Both the position numbers and the translations under genes were made by a program. The notes beneath the pieces are model-generated. The model ran no database searches. It was not told where the DNA came from and saw only the letters and a list, made by a program, of their open reading frames with translations. Source: Proteinivorax tanatarense (GTDB lineage: Bacteria > Bacillota > Proteinivoracia > Proteinivoracales > Proteinivoracaceae). From it: a stretch of DNA of 64,000 bases. The stretch covers positions 1-64,000 of the forward strand of contig NZ_CP158367.1 of assembly GCF_040267685.1 (NCBI RefSeq), in the 5' to 3' direction. Shown piece by piece: positions 56,884 through 64,000 of the stretch; position 1 is the stretch's first letter, and every line of letters begins with the position of its first letter.

Positions 56884-57429
56884 TTGAAAGAAGTTATAAT
56901 TGTAGAAGGAAAAAATGATTACCATGCTGTAAAAAGAGCAGAACCAACAGCAGAAATTATAACCACCAGTGGTTTTGGGCTTAATTCACAAATTATGGAT
57001 AGAATAGATAAAGCGTACTCAAAAAGAGGGATAATAATATTAATGGATCCAGATCATGTAGGTGAGGTAATTCGCAAAAAAATCTCTGCTAAATATCCCA
57101 AAGCAAAACACGCATTTGTTTGCCGAGAGAAAGCAACGGAAAACGGTGATATTGGTATAGAAAATGCCAAGCCTGATGAAATCAGAAAAGCGCTAAAAAA
57201 ATTAAGGACTAAGGATTTTGAGAAAAGAAATGAATTTAAAATGAGTGATCTTGTTACATTCAAACTTACAATATCTTCTGAAGCTGCTAAAAGAAGAGCT
57301 AAATTAGGTTCAATTTTAGGCATAGGATACGGGAACAGTAAAACTTTTCTAAAAAGGCTAAATCAGTTTGGAGTAACTAGAGAAGAGTTTAATAGAGGGC
57401 TTCAAGCATTGGATGGTGAAAGGATATGA
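56884..57429 (+). CDS. rnmV: Ribonuclease M5
   Basis: Matures 5S rRNA from its precursor. The 181-residue protein is a Toprim enzyme with VEGKNDYHAVK near the start and MDPDHVGE as the DxD-type metal site. TTG at 56884 follows AGGGGGG; a longer frame to 56716 overlaps tatD and is spurious. The rsmA ATG overlaps its stop by 4 nt. Confidence 0.94.
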   Translation: MKEVIIVEGKNDYHAVKRAEPTAEIITTSGFGLNSQIMDRIDKAYSKRGIIILMDPDHVGEVIRKKISAKYPKAKHAFVCREKATENGDIGIENAKPDEIRKALKKLRTKDFEKRNEFKMSDLVTFKLTISSEAAKRRAKLGSILGIGYGNSKTFLKRLNQFGVTREEFNRGLQALDGERI

Positions 57430-58286
57430 ACGAAGTTACAAAAGTACAAAACATAAAAAAATTTATGGCACAGCATGGTTTCAACATTAAAAAGAAATTT
57501 GGACAAAATTTTTTAATAGATGACAATATATTAGATAAAATAGTAAAAAACACTACTCCTGATAAAAGCACTACTGTTTTAGAAATAGGTCCAGGTCTTG
57601 GTGCTCTTACCCATAAATTGGCTGAGAATGAAGCAAAAGTTATAGCTGTTGAAATAGATACGAGTTTAAAAAAACATTTAATGGAGCTTGAAGAAAATTA
57701 CCCCAATATAAATTTAATCTTTGCTGATGCCCTAAAATTAGATTTAGAAGAATTATTACAGGCAGATATTACCCAAGGAAATACGTTAAAAGTCACAGCA
57801 AACTTACCATACTATATAACGACCCCTCTGTTATTTAAGATTTTAGAAAGCAAAGTGAGGTTTCACAGTTTAACGTTAATGATGCAACTTGAAGTGGCGC
57901 AAAGAATATTGGCAAAGCCTGGGGGGAAAGAGTATGGCAACCTTACGGTGGCAGTACAGTACTATGGTGATGCTAGCCTTGTTACCAAAGTTCCACCTAG
58001 TTGTTTTTATCCTCAACCTAAGGTAGAATCTGCTGTTATAAATATTACAACCAATAGCAAAAAGCCAAAGTTGCAAGATGAATCTTTTTTCTTTAGCTTA
58101 ACAAAGCAGGCGTTCAGCAAAAGGAGAAAAATGTTGGTCAATAACCTAGAGAGTATTGTACCTTTAAGCAAAAGCCAACTTAATGAAGTGCTTGAGGAAA
58201 TAGGTATTGATGGCAAACGAAGAGCTGAAACTCTTAATATTGAAGAGTTTACCAGGATTAGCAATAAATTAATTAAATACAGGTAG
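57426..58286 (+). CDS. rsmA: 16S rRNA dimethyladenosine transferase (KsgA)
   Basis: Dimethylates the two adenosines of helix 45 in 16S rRNA. The 286-residue protein has KKKFGQNFLID, LEIGPGLGALT (SAM motif) and the catalytic NLPYYITTPLL. Translationally coupled to rnmV. Confidence 0.97.
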   Translation: MNEVTKVQNIKKFMAQHGFNIKKKFGQNFLIDDNILDKIVKNTTPDKSTTVLEIGPGLGALTHKLAENEAKVIAVEIDTSLKKHLMELEENYPNINLIFADALKLDLEELLQADITQGNTLKVTANLPYYITTPLLFKILESKVRFHSLTLMMQLEVAQRILAKPGGKEYGNLTVAVQYYGDASLVTKVPPSCFYPQPKVESAVINITTNSKKPKLQDESFFFSLTKQAFSKRRKMLVNNLESIVPLSKSQLNEVLEEIGIDGKRRAETLNIEEFTRISNKLIKYR

Positions 58287-58289
58287 TTA

Positions 58290-58323
58290 AAAGGGAAGAT
58301 GCCTAAATTGGTATCTTCCCTTT
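58290..58323 (+). terminator. Terminator behind rsmA
   Basis: AAAGGGAAGAT and ATCTTCCCTTT form an 11-bp stem; the tail is TTTATTTAT. Confidence 0.8.
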
Positions 58324-58331
58324 ATTTATAC

Positions 58332-58361
58332 AAACAAACGGTTTAAAGGTTACATATACTA
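58332..58361 (+). promoter_or_regulatory. Candidate sigma-K-type promoter of yabG
   Basis: CATATACTA (58353-58361) fits the sigma-K -10 pattern CATANNNTA, with an AC-containing block about 16 bp upstream. yabG is sigma-K-dependent in B. subtilis, which supports the reading. Confidence 0.45.
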
Positions 58362-58385
58362 AAATAGAAATAAGGGGGTGAGTTA

Positions 58386-59216
58386 ATGGACATCAAAATT
58401 GGCGATGTTGTAGCTAGAAAGTCATATAAGTGCGATATATACTTTACTGTATATGATATTGCGTGGAAGGAAAAAAAAGCTTTTCTTAAAGGCCTAGATT
58501 TAAGGATACATGCAGATGCCCCTTTACAAGATTTAAAAAGAATAAACTCTAAAAAGCTCATAGAACAAAAGCATAAAATGGTAATGACTCAAGCCAACTG
58601 TATCGACAAAATAGAGACCCATCGCAAAAAAGAGCAGCAAGAACTAAAAACTCAAAGAGGAGAAGAAGGCTTTCAATTTTATGAAATCCCAGGGAAAATT
58701 GTTCATATAGATGGAGATAAAGATTATTTAAAAATTTGTACTAACACATATAAACAGTTAGATCTGAATGTAGTCTCGTTTTTCATACCTGAAAAAGATC
58801 AGCCTAAGGAAGTAGTGAAAATTATTAAAAAACACTCACCAGATATTTTAGTTATAACAGGTCACGATGGTATCACCAAAGATGGTGGGAAATATAGAAA
58901 TTCAAAATATTTTATTGAGGCGGTGAAAAAAGCTAGAAAGATAGAACCTAATAAAGATGACTTGTTCATTTTTGCAGGGGCTTGTCAAACAGATTATGAG
59001 GGAGTGCTACAAGCCGGGGCAAACTTCGCTAGTTCACCTAATAGAGTGCTAATCCACTGCTTAGATCCCGTTATAGTTGCCCAAAAGGTAGCATACACCC
59101 CTATATCTAAAATAATAAGCATAGAAGATGTAATAAAAAATACCATAACAGGCATGAATGGTATAGGAGGTATTGAAAGTGTAGGAAAGTTTAGGTTAGG
59201 GTTACCTAAATATTAA
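58386..59216 (+). CDS. yabG: Sporulation-specific protease YabG
   Basis: A 276-residue cysteine-type peptidase that trims spore coat proteins late in sporulation. The start MDIKIGDVVARKSY, VITGHDGI in the middle and FAGACQTDYEGVLQAGANFASSP are typical of the family. RBS AAGGGGGTG. The gene is followed after 16 bp by an amidase gene, so the two probably share a transcript. Confidence 0.94.
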   Translation: MDIKIGDVVARKSYKCDIYFTVYDIAWKEKKAFLKGLDLRIHADAPLQDLKRINSKKLIEQKHKMVMTQANCIDKIETHRKKEQQELKTQRGEEGFQFYEIPGKIVHIDGDKDYLKICTNTYKQLDLNVVSFFIPEKDQPKEVVKIIKKHSPDILVITGHDGITKDGGKYRNSKYFIEAVKKARKIEPNKDDLFIFAGACQTDYEGVLQAGANFASSPNRVLIHCLDPVIVAQKVAYTPISKIISIEDVIKNTITGMNGIGGIESVGKFRLGLPKY

Positions 59217-59232
59217 TTAAGGAGGAGCGAAA

Positions 59233-59943
59233 ATGAATGGAATTAAAAACCTAAAAATTGAAAAGAGTGAAGAAAAAACAAAACTGGACATAACAGTTGA
59301 TGATGGCTTTAATTATAATATTGATAGCTCAGGACAGAGTATAGGAATAAGCATTCAACCTAAAGATGGTTACCAGCCTACACCACCCAAGCCACAGCTT
59401 TTGGCAGGAAAAACTATAGTCATAGACCCAGGGCATGGCGGTTCAAGTACAGGGGCTGTTGGGGTAGGTGGATTGCTTGAAAAAGAAATTGTTCTTGATA
59501 TTTCTTTAATTGCTGAGGAAAAATTAAAAGCAAGAGGAGCAAGGGTGTTTTTGACTAGAAGGTCAGACAGAAGGGTAAGCTTAGAGGAAAGAGCAAGAAT
59601 TGCTAATAGCAATAATGCTGATATTTTTGTTAGCGTACATGTAAATGGCTTTACGAGTCCTAGCGCTAATGGAACAGAAACCTATTGGCATACTCGAGGA
59701 AGTAATAGCAGTCGCAGAATTGCTGGTATTATGCAAAGAAGAATGCTATCTGCCCTTGGGTTGAGGGATAGAGGAGTAAAACAAGCTAACTTTTATGTTT
59801 TGAGGGAAACAAGAATGCCAGCAGTTTTATTAGAACCGTTATTTATTACGAACCCACAGGAAGCAGAGTTAATTAAGAGGGTGGAGACAAAAGAAAAAAT
59901 TGCAGAAGTAATTTTAAATGGAATAATTGAATTTTATTCTTGA
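59233..59943 (+). CDS. N-acetylmuramoyl-L-alanine amidase without signal peptide
   Basis: A 236-residue zinc amidase of the Amidase_3 type. The catalytic domain spans about residues 58-236 with IDPGHGG, LLEKEI, SVHVNG and LLEPLF carrying the zinc ligands and catalytic Glu. The first 50 residues form a short beta-rich segment with no signal peptide or membrane anchor. A cytoplasmic amidase next to yabG suggests a role in mother-cell or spore wall lysis, like CwlC, which also lacks a signal peptide; this is inference. Confidence 0.88.
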   Translation: MNGIKNLKIEKSEEKTKLDITVDDGFNYNIDSSGQSIGISIQPKDGYQPTPPKPQLLAGKTIVIDPGHGGSSTGAVGVGGLLEKEIVLDISLIAEEKLKARGARVFLTRRSDRRVSLEERARIANSNNADIFVSVHVNGFTSPSANGTETYWHTRGSNSSRRIAGIMQRRMLSALGLRDRGVKQANFYVLRETRMPAVLLEPLFITNPQEAELIKRVETKEKIAEVILNGIIEFYS

Positions 59944-60009
59944 CAACATTGGCATTACCTTGCTATAATTATAATTTTATTTGACATTAGACAATAAAAA
60001 TGTTAGAAT
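59940..60009 (+). promoter_or_regulatory. Tandem promoters of veg
   Basis: TTGACA 59940-59945 with TATAAT 59964-59969 (18-bp spacer), and TTGACA 59981-59986 with TAGAAT 60004-60009 (17-bp spacer). The first overlaps the amidase stop. The B. subtilis veg gene also has strong tandem promoters. Confidence 0.85.
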
Positions 60010-60047
60010 ATAATAAATAAATTTATTATGTTAAGAGGTGATGCCTT

Positions 60048-60356
60048 TTGGCTAAGCAAACTCCTTTGGCTAAAAAGAACTTAGCTAATAAGAACCCCTT
60101 GACCTCAATTCGTACTGACTTAGAAGCTTACATCGGGCAAAAGATTATGCTCAAAGCAAATAGGGGACGAAAGAAAGCCATAGAGAGAACAGGCGTATTA
60201 GAACAAACTTACCCATCCCATTTTTTAGTTAGAATAGATGAGGAAAACTTTAATCGCAGGCTTTCATTCTCCTATGCAGATGTTTTGACAGAAACGGTAG
60301 AGCTTACTCTTTTTAAACCAGACAGCGAAGAAAAAATAAGGTTCTCAGTATCATAA
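60048..60356 (+). CDS. veg: Veg protein
   Basis: A 102-residue protein with SIRTDLEAYIGQKIMLKANRGRKKAIERTGVLE-type core (pieces IGQKIMLKANRGRKK and HFLVRIDE are clearly seen), the DUF1021/Veg fold. In B. subtilis Veg affects biofilm matrix expression. TTG start behind AGAGGTGATG. It has its own promoters and terminator. Confidence 0.93.
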   Translation: MAKQTPLAKKNLANKNPLTSIRTDLEAYIGQKIMLKANRGRKKAIERTGVLEQTYPSHFLVRIDEENFNRRLSFSYADVLTETVELTLFKPDSEEKIRFSVS

Positions 60357-60376
60357 GCACTGTAATTGAATAAATA

Positions 60377-60407
60377 AAAAACACAGCTTATAAGCTGTGT
60401 TTTTTTA
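60377..60407 (+). terminator. Terminator behind veg
   Basis: AAAACACAGCTTA and TAAGCTGTGTTTTTTT form a nearly loop-less, strong hairpin with T-run. Confidence 0.93.
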
Positions 60408-60468
60408 TTTTAACTATTTAAATTCATATGAATATAAATAAAGTAAAAGATGGAGGGGGTAAAAGATA

Positions 60469-61338
60469 ATGAAGGTTGGACTAACCTTAAGTGGAGGGGG
60501 ACAAAAAGGTATAGCACACCTTGGTGTGCTAAAGGGTATGGATGAAGATGGGATTAAAATTCATAGTTTCAGCGGAACTAGTGCAGGAGCTATAATAACT
60601 TCTTTGTATGCAACGGGTAAAAGCTATGATGAAATATGTAAAATAATATTGAACTTAGAAAAAAATGATATTTTGGATTTAAACATTAACTTCTGGCAGG
60701 TAGTAACGTTAAAGTTAGCGTTAGTGTTTAAAGTATTTGATTTTCGCCAAACGATCTATTGGAGTTTGTTTGCAGGTGAAAGAATTAAAAGTATACTAGA
60801 AAAAGAACTTCCTAATGTGCCAATTAAGGATGTAGAAAATCCACCTTTGGCAATAACAGCTGTTGATATATATACAGGGCAAGATATAATTTTTACAAAT
60901 AGGAAAAAAAAGTTAGAACATTTTGGTGTTGTAATAGATGATATCCCTTTACCACAGGCAGTTAGAGCAAGCATGGCAATTCCATTCATTTATAGTGGTG
61001 TTCGTTGGAAAGAGTATTACTTTATTGATGGAGGACTTACTAATAATATTCCTACAAAACTGTTAAAATTTCTTGAGGCAGATAAAACAATTGCAGTGGA
61101 TGTATCTGAGAAACCGCCCTACAAAGAAAAACCAAGCAATATTGTAGATATGGGAGGTCGTATAGTTAGTATAGCTATCGATAGTAGTAGGTATCACACA
61201 ATTCCTGATGTTTTGTTAGAACCTGATACTTCCTCAGTGAGTTTAGGAGATTTTAGCATTACTGACAAACTAGTAGAAAAAGGGTATGACGAATATAAAA
61301 GAAATAAAGACGCTATAAACAATCTTTTTTTACAGTAA
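60469..61338 (+). CDS. Patatin-like phospholipase
   Basis: A 289-residue serine hydrolase. The oxyanion motif SGGGQKG (about residues 8-14), the nucleophile GTSAG (about 35-39) and the catalytic aspartate in DGGL (about 186) form the patatin dyad. There is no signal peptide; hydrophobic helices near residues 70-100 may contact membrane. RBS TGGAGGGGG. Likely acts on membrane lipids; substrate unknown. Confidence 0.88.
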   Translation: MKVGLTLSGGGQKGIAHLGVLKGMDEDGIKIHSFSGTSAGAIITSLYATGKSYDEICKIILNLEKNDILDLNINFWQVVTLKLALVFKVFDFRQTIYWSLFAGERIKSILEKELPNVPIKDVENPPLAITAVDIYTGQDIIFTNRKKKLEHFGVVIDDIPLPQAVRASMAIPFIYSGVRWKEYYFIDGGLTNNIPTKLLKFLEADKTIAVDVSEKPPYKEKPSNIVDMGGRIVSIAIDSSRYHTIPDVLLEPDTSSVSLGDFSITDKLVEKGYDEYKRNKDAINNLFLQ

Positions 61339-61414
61339 AAGCATAGGCCAAAAGCAAAATTTTAACCGGCTCCAAGTCTTTTTTTGATTGTTATGAATAA
61401 GTTTTTAGTAAAGG

Positions 61415-61444
61415 GCATTTTTAGTGGGGGAGTAAGCATACAAT
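61415..61444 (+). promoter_or_regulatory. Candidate sigma-E-type promoter of the SPOCS-LysM gene
   Basis: CATACAAT (61437-61444) equals the sigma-E -10 consensus; the -35 region (GCATTT, 61415-61420) is weak. A mother-cell promoter would fit a spore-envelope protein. Confidence 0.4.
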
Positions 61445-61482
61445 GTATATAACTTTAGATTTTGAAAGGAGGAAAATTTTTA

Positions 61483-62994
61483 ATGGAATCAAAGAGCAGT
61501 GATGTAGCAGTCATAAATGAAAGCATTTGCTTAAATCAAGTTATTGGGGAAGAAACAAATCAAATTAGCTTAGATGAAGAAACTAGTTTAAGTAATTCAT
61601 TAGAAAAAATAATATATGTAGAAATAATTGTTCCACAACATAAAATAGAAGTTAACGTTTTAAATGATAAAGTTTCTATAGAAGGAAAGTTAACCAGAAT
61701 AGTTTATGGAATATCTTTAGAGGGAGAATTTGCAGAAGAAGTATTACCAGAACAGCACTTTTCACACTTTATTCATTTGCAAGGAATAAAGCCGACAGAT
61801 AGCGCATTAGTGGATGTTAATGTGGGAGATTATAAGGGTAGGCTTAAAGGAAATGATGTGTTACAAGAAGAGGTAAATCTAGATATTTTTGTTAAGGTTA
61901 CAGCAGCTAAATCTGTAGATGTTTTTAAAGATATCGGTGAAGATATTAATCAAACAAAAGAACTTACGAGGCTTCAAAACCTAGTTGAACAAAAGGAACT
62001 TGAGGTTCCTGCGGAAGTTGACGTGGGTTTTGAGCAAAAGGTATTAGAGATTATAGAAACTGAAACAAAAGTTATACCTCAAAGTTTTAAAGTCGCTGAT
62101 AACAAGGGAGAAATAGAAGCTACAATACTATATAGAATTGCATACAAAACAGAAGATGATAAAATTAGTGAAGTTAAAGGCAGGGAAGAGTTTAATAAAA
62201 AGTTAGATCTATCCAATGTAGACTCTTCTATGGAAATGTGGGCAGACTTAAAAGTTACACAGGTGGAGAACCAGCTTAATGATACAAAGTTGCAAGTTAC
62301 TCAAACCATAACCATAAACTGCAATGTTAAGGTTTTTGAAATTAGTCAAATGGAGTTGGTAACAGAAGCAGAAGGGGTAGACACCTATGACGATCAACAT
62401 ACAATAGAAAATGTTGTTTGCCAAGAACGGGAAAGCATTAAGTCCCAACAAAGCGCTGAATTTTCCATTTCCGTTGATAAGATAGAAAGAATTACTACCA
62501 ATTGCAAAATAAAAGAAAACAAAGTTTTAGATGACAAGGTATCCTTAAACTTATCTGTTATTCATTTAGTGCATTATAAAGATGAAGATGGCAAAAAACA
62601 CTTGTTAAAAGTGACAGGCGAAGAAGTTAATCACTTTATATATATAGCTGGGGTTACAGAAGACATGAAAGCATTAGTTAAAACTGATATATCCGATGTT
62701 AAAATTGAATTAACCCCTGATTCTATGGCTGCAACCATATCTTGCCATGTTAATGTTTTAGCCAAAATTTTGCATAATGAGCAGTTAGCGCTGGTAACAG
62801 ATGTTAATGTTTTAAAAGATAAAAATCATGATGCTTCTGTTATTATATATTCAGTACAAGATGGAGATACATTATTTAAAATAGCAAAGAGGTTTGGCGT
62901 TAGACAAAAGAGAATAATAAGCACAAACAAAGAATATATAAAAGATCCTAGTCATTTAGAGATAGGACAAAAGATAATTATTCCATGTAATTAA
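61483..62994 (+). CDS. SPOCS (DUF3794) and LysM domain protein
   Basis: A 503-residue protein with repeated SPOCS/DUF3794 modules over about residues 30-440 (recurring VTG/VEGKL, HFIHLQGI and HFIYIAGV segments) and one C-terminal LysM domain (YSVQDGDTLFKIAKRFGV ... LEIGQKIIIP). Such proteins are clostridial spore coat/cortex-associated factors; LysM binds peptidoglycan. There is no signal peptide, as expected for a mother-cell product. ATG 61483 follows AAAGGAGG; a TTG at 61462 overlaps the RBS. Confidence 0.9.
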   Translation: MESKSSDVAVINESICLNQVIGEETNQISLDEETSLSNSLEKIIYVEIIVPQHKIEVNVLNDKVSIEGKLTRIVYGISLEGEFAEEVLPEQHFSHFIHLQGIKPTDSALVDVNVGDYKGRLKGNDVLQEEVNLDIFVKVTAAKSVDVFKDIGEDINQTKELTRLQNLVEQKELEVPAEVDVGFEQKVLEIIETETKVIPQSFKVADNKGEIEATILYRIAYKTEDDKISEVKGREEFNKKLDLSNVDSSMEMWADLKVTQVENQLNDTKLQVTQTITINCNVKVFEISQMELVTEAEGVDTYDDQHTIENVVCQERESIKSQQSAEFSISVDKIERITTNCKIKENKVLDDKVSLNLSVIHLVHYKDEDGKKHLLKVTGEEVNHFIYIAGVTEDMKALVKTDISDVKIELTPDSMAATISCHVNVLAKILHNEQLALVTDVNVLKDKNHDASVIIYSVQDGDTLFKIAKRFGVRQKRIISTNKEYIKDPSHLEIGQKIIIPCN

Positions 62995-63000
62995 AGTTAT

Positions 63001-63045
63001 AGGAGTCCAACTTTTTTAAGTTGGGCTCTATCATTTTATTTTTAA
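63001..63045 (+). terminator. Terminator behind the SPOCS-LysM gene
   Basis: GAGTCCAACTT and AAGTTGGGCTC pair around TTTT (63003-63030), followed by a T-rich stretch. Confidence 0.85.
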
Positions 63046-63046
63046 T

Positions 63047-63099
63047 TTGCAATACTATATATAGTATATTATAATAGAAAACAACACAATATTTAGTGG
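63047..63099 (+). promoter_or_regulatory. nrdJ promoter with two NrdR boxes
   Basis: TTGCAA (63047-63052) and TATAAT (63070-63075) have a 17-bp spacer. Box 1 ATACTATATATAGTAT (63052-63067) is a perfect palindrome inside the spacer. Box 2 ACACAATATTTAGTGG (63084-63099) lies 32 bp further, three helical turns. Both fit the NrdR pattern ACACWATATNTWGTGT with few changes. NrdR would repress nrdJ when dATP is high. Confidence 0.85.
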
Positions 63100-63114
63100 A
63101 AGAGGGATGATGTA

Positions 63115-64000
63115 ATGAAAATAAATCTTAGTGCTAATGCTATTACTGTTCTAGAAAAAAGATATCTTTCTAAGAAAGGAACAAAAGTTGTAGAAACACC
63201 TCAGGATATGTTTAGAAGAGTTGCAAAAAACATAGCTCAGGTAGAAAAAGATTTTGGCGGGGATAAAAAAACACAAAAAATTATGGAAGATAGGTTTTAT
63301 GATTTGATGACCTCCTTAGATTTTTTACCTAATTCTCCTACATTAATGAATGCGGGGAAAGAACTACAACAACTGGCAGCTTGTTTTGTGCTACCGGTGG
63401 AAGATTCTATGGATAGCATTTTTGAGACAATTAAAAATGCTGCGTTAATACATAAAAGTGGTGGTGGGACAGGCTTCTCCTTTTCTAGACTTCGTCCTAC
63501 CAATGACAGAGTGTTATCAACAGGAGGTATAGCCAGTGGTCCTATATCGTTTATGAAGGTTTTTAACTCTGCTACAGAAGTAGTGAAACAAGGTGGGACA
63601 AGAAGAGGAGCAAATATGGCAATATTGAAGGTGGACCATCCTGATATATTAGAATTTATAACTTCCAAGCAAAACAATGAAGAACTTACTAATTTTAATA
63701 TTTCTGTAGGTCTGACAGAAGAATTTATGGATGCTGTAATGGATGGTGCAGAATATCCCTTGGTAAATCCACGGGATAATAAAGTTGTAGAGAAGGTTTC
63801 GGCGAGAAAAGTTTTTAATATGATAGTAGAATCAGCACACAAAAATGGAGAACCGGGAATTGTTTTTCTTGACAGGATAAATGATGAAAATCCAACACCA
63901 AACTATGGGGAGATAGAAAGTACAAATCCTTGTGGAGAACAACCTTTGTTACCATATGAAGCTTGTAATCTTGGGTCTATAAATCTTTCGAACATGGTTG
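63115..64000 (+). CDS. nrdJ: B12-dependent (class II) ribonucleotide reductase, 5' part
   Basis: Reduces ribonucleotides with an adenosylcobalamin-derived radical. The first 295 codons are in the window; the gene runs off the right edge. [12 protein letters not shown], the substrate cysteine in [37 protein letters not shown] and [10 protein letters not shown] are conserved in vitamin B12-dependent RNRs. No ATP-cone is seen at the start. It is controlled by tandem NrdR boxes. Confidence 0.95.
   Translation, partial: MKINLSANAITVLEKRYLSKKGTKVVETPQDMFRRVAKNIAQVEKDFGGDKKTQKIMEDRFYDLMTSLDFLPNSPTLMNAGKELQQLAACFVLPVEDSMDSIFETIKNAALIHKSGGGTGFSFSRLRPTNDRVLSTGGIASGPISFMKVFNSATEVVKQGGTRRGANMAILKVDHPDILEFITSKQNNEELTNFNISVGLTEEFMDAVMDGAEYPLVNPRDNKVVEKVSARKVFNMIVESAHKNGEPGIVFLDRINDENPTPNYGEIESTNPCGEQPLLPYEACNLGSINLSNMV

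Overview
This window is the replication-origin region of a low-GC, endospore-forming, anaerobic member of the Firmicutes (class Clostridia). The evidence is the order dnaA-dnaN-rlbA-recF-remB-gyrB-gyrA, the spore genes bofA, csfB/gin, yabG and a SPOCS-LysM coat-type protein, the AT-rich codon use, T-box leaders, a long Bacillus-type SRP RNA, and both anaerobic (class III) and B12-dependent (class II) ribonucleotide reductases. The genus cannot be fixed from sequence reading alone; an Anaerobranca/Proteinivorax-like lineage is only a guess.

Layout. Positions 1-9230 hold a bipartite oriC (DnaA boxes on both sides of dnaA) and the initiation, clamp, recombination and gyrase genes. Positions 9351-14753 hold rRNA operon A (16S, tRNA-Ile, tRNA-Ala, 23S, 5S). 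Positions 15226-20602 hold nrdG-nrdD and then a three-gene NHEJ operon: Ku, a stand-alone LigD-type ligase and a stand-alone LigD-type polymerase/primase. An IS21-family element (20606-23072) lies directly behind it. Next come an EF-G paralogue, a class V aminotransferase, T-box-controlled serS, five tRNA genes around tadA, the SRP RNA, dnaX-ebfC-recR, a yaaL-like gene and bofA, which lead into rRNA operon B (33072-38456). The segment from tadA to operon B follows Bacillus subtilis gene order.

After a 770-bp intergenic stretch come a betaine/choline-type ABC transporter (opuA-like), guaB under a diverged purine-type riboswitch, and a long block that again matches B. subtilis order: csfB, yaaO-like decarboxylase, tmk, darA, holB, ricT, yabA, trmN6-like, rsmI, abrB, metG, tatD, rnmV, rsmA, yabG and veg. 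Two non-syntenic modules sit in it: a NurA-HerA pair between abrB and metG, and an amidase between yabG and veg. The window ends with a patatin-like lipase, a SPOCS-LysM protein and the 5' part of nrdJ behind tandem NrdR boxes.

Most notable observations: (1) the 16S gene of operon B carries a 167-nt insert at the tip of helix 44 that operon A lacks, and both 23S genes carry an insert at helix 45; the two inserts share terminal sequence, suggesting one family of rRNA intervening sequences in both subunits. (2) The guaB leader is a purine-riboswitch-like element with a shortened P3 loop, an altered J3/1 and a competing upstream helix. (3) Two DNA-end-processing modules, Ku/LigD and NurA/HerA, occur within 35 kb of each other. 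(4) An unusually clear NrdR operator pair overlaps the nrdJ promoter.
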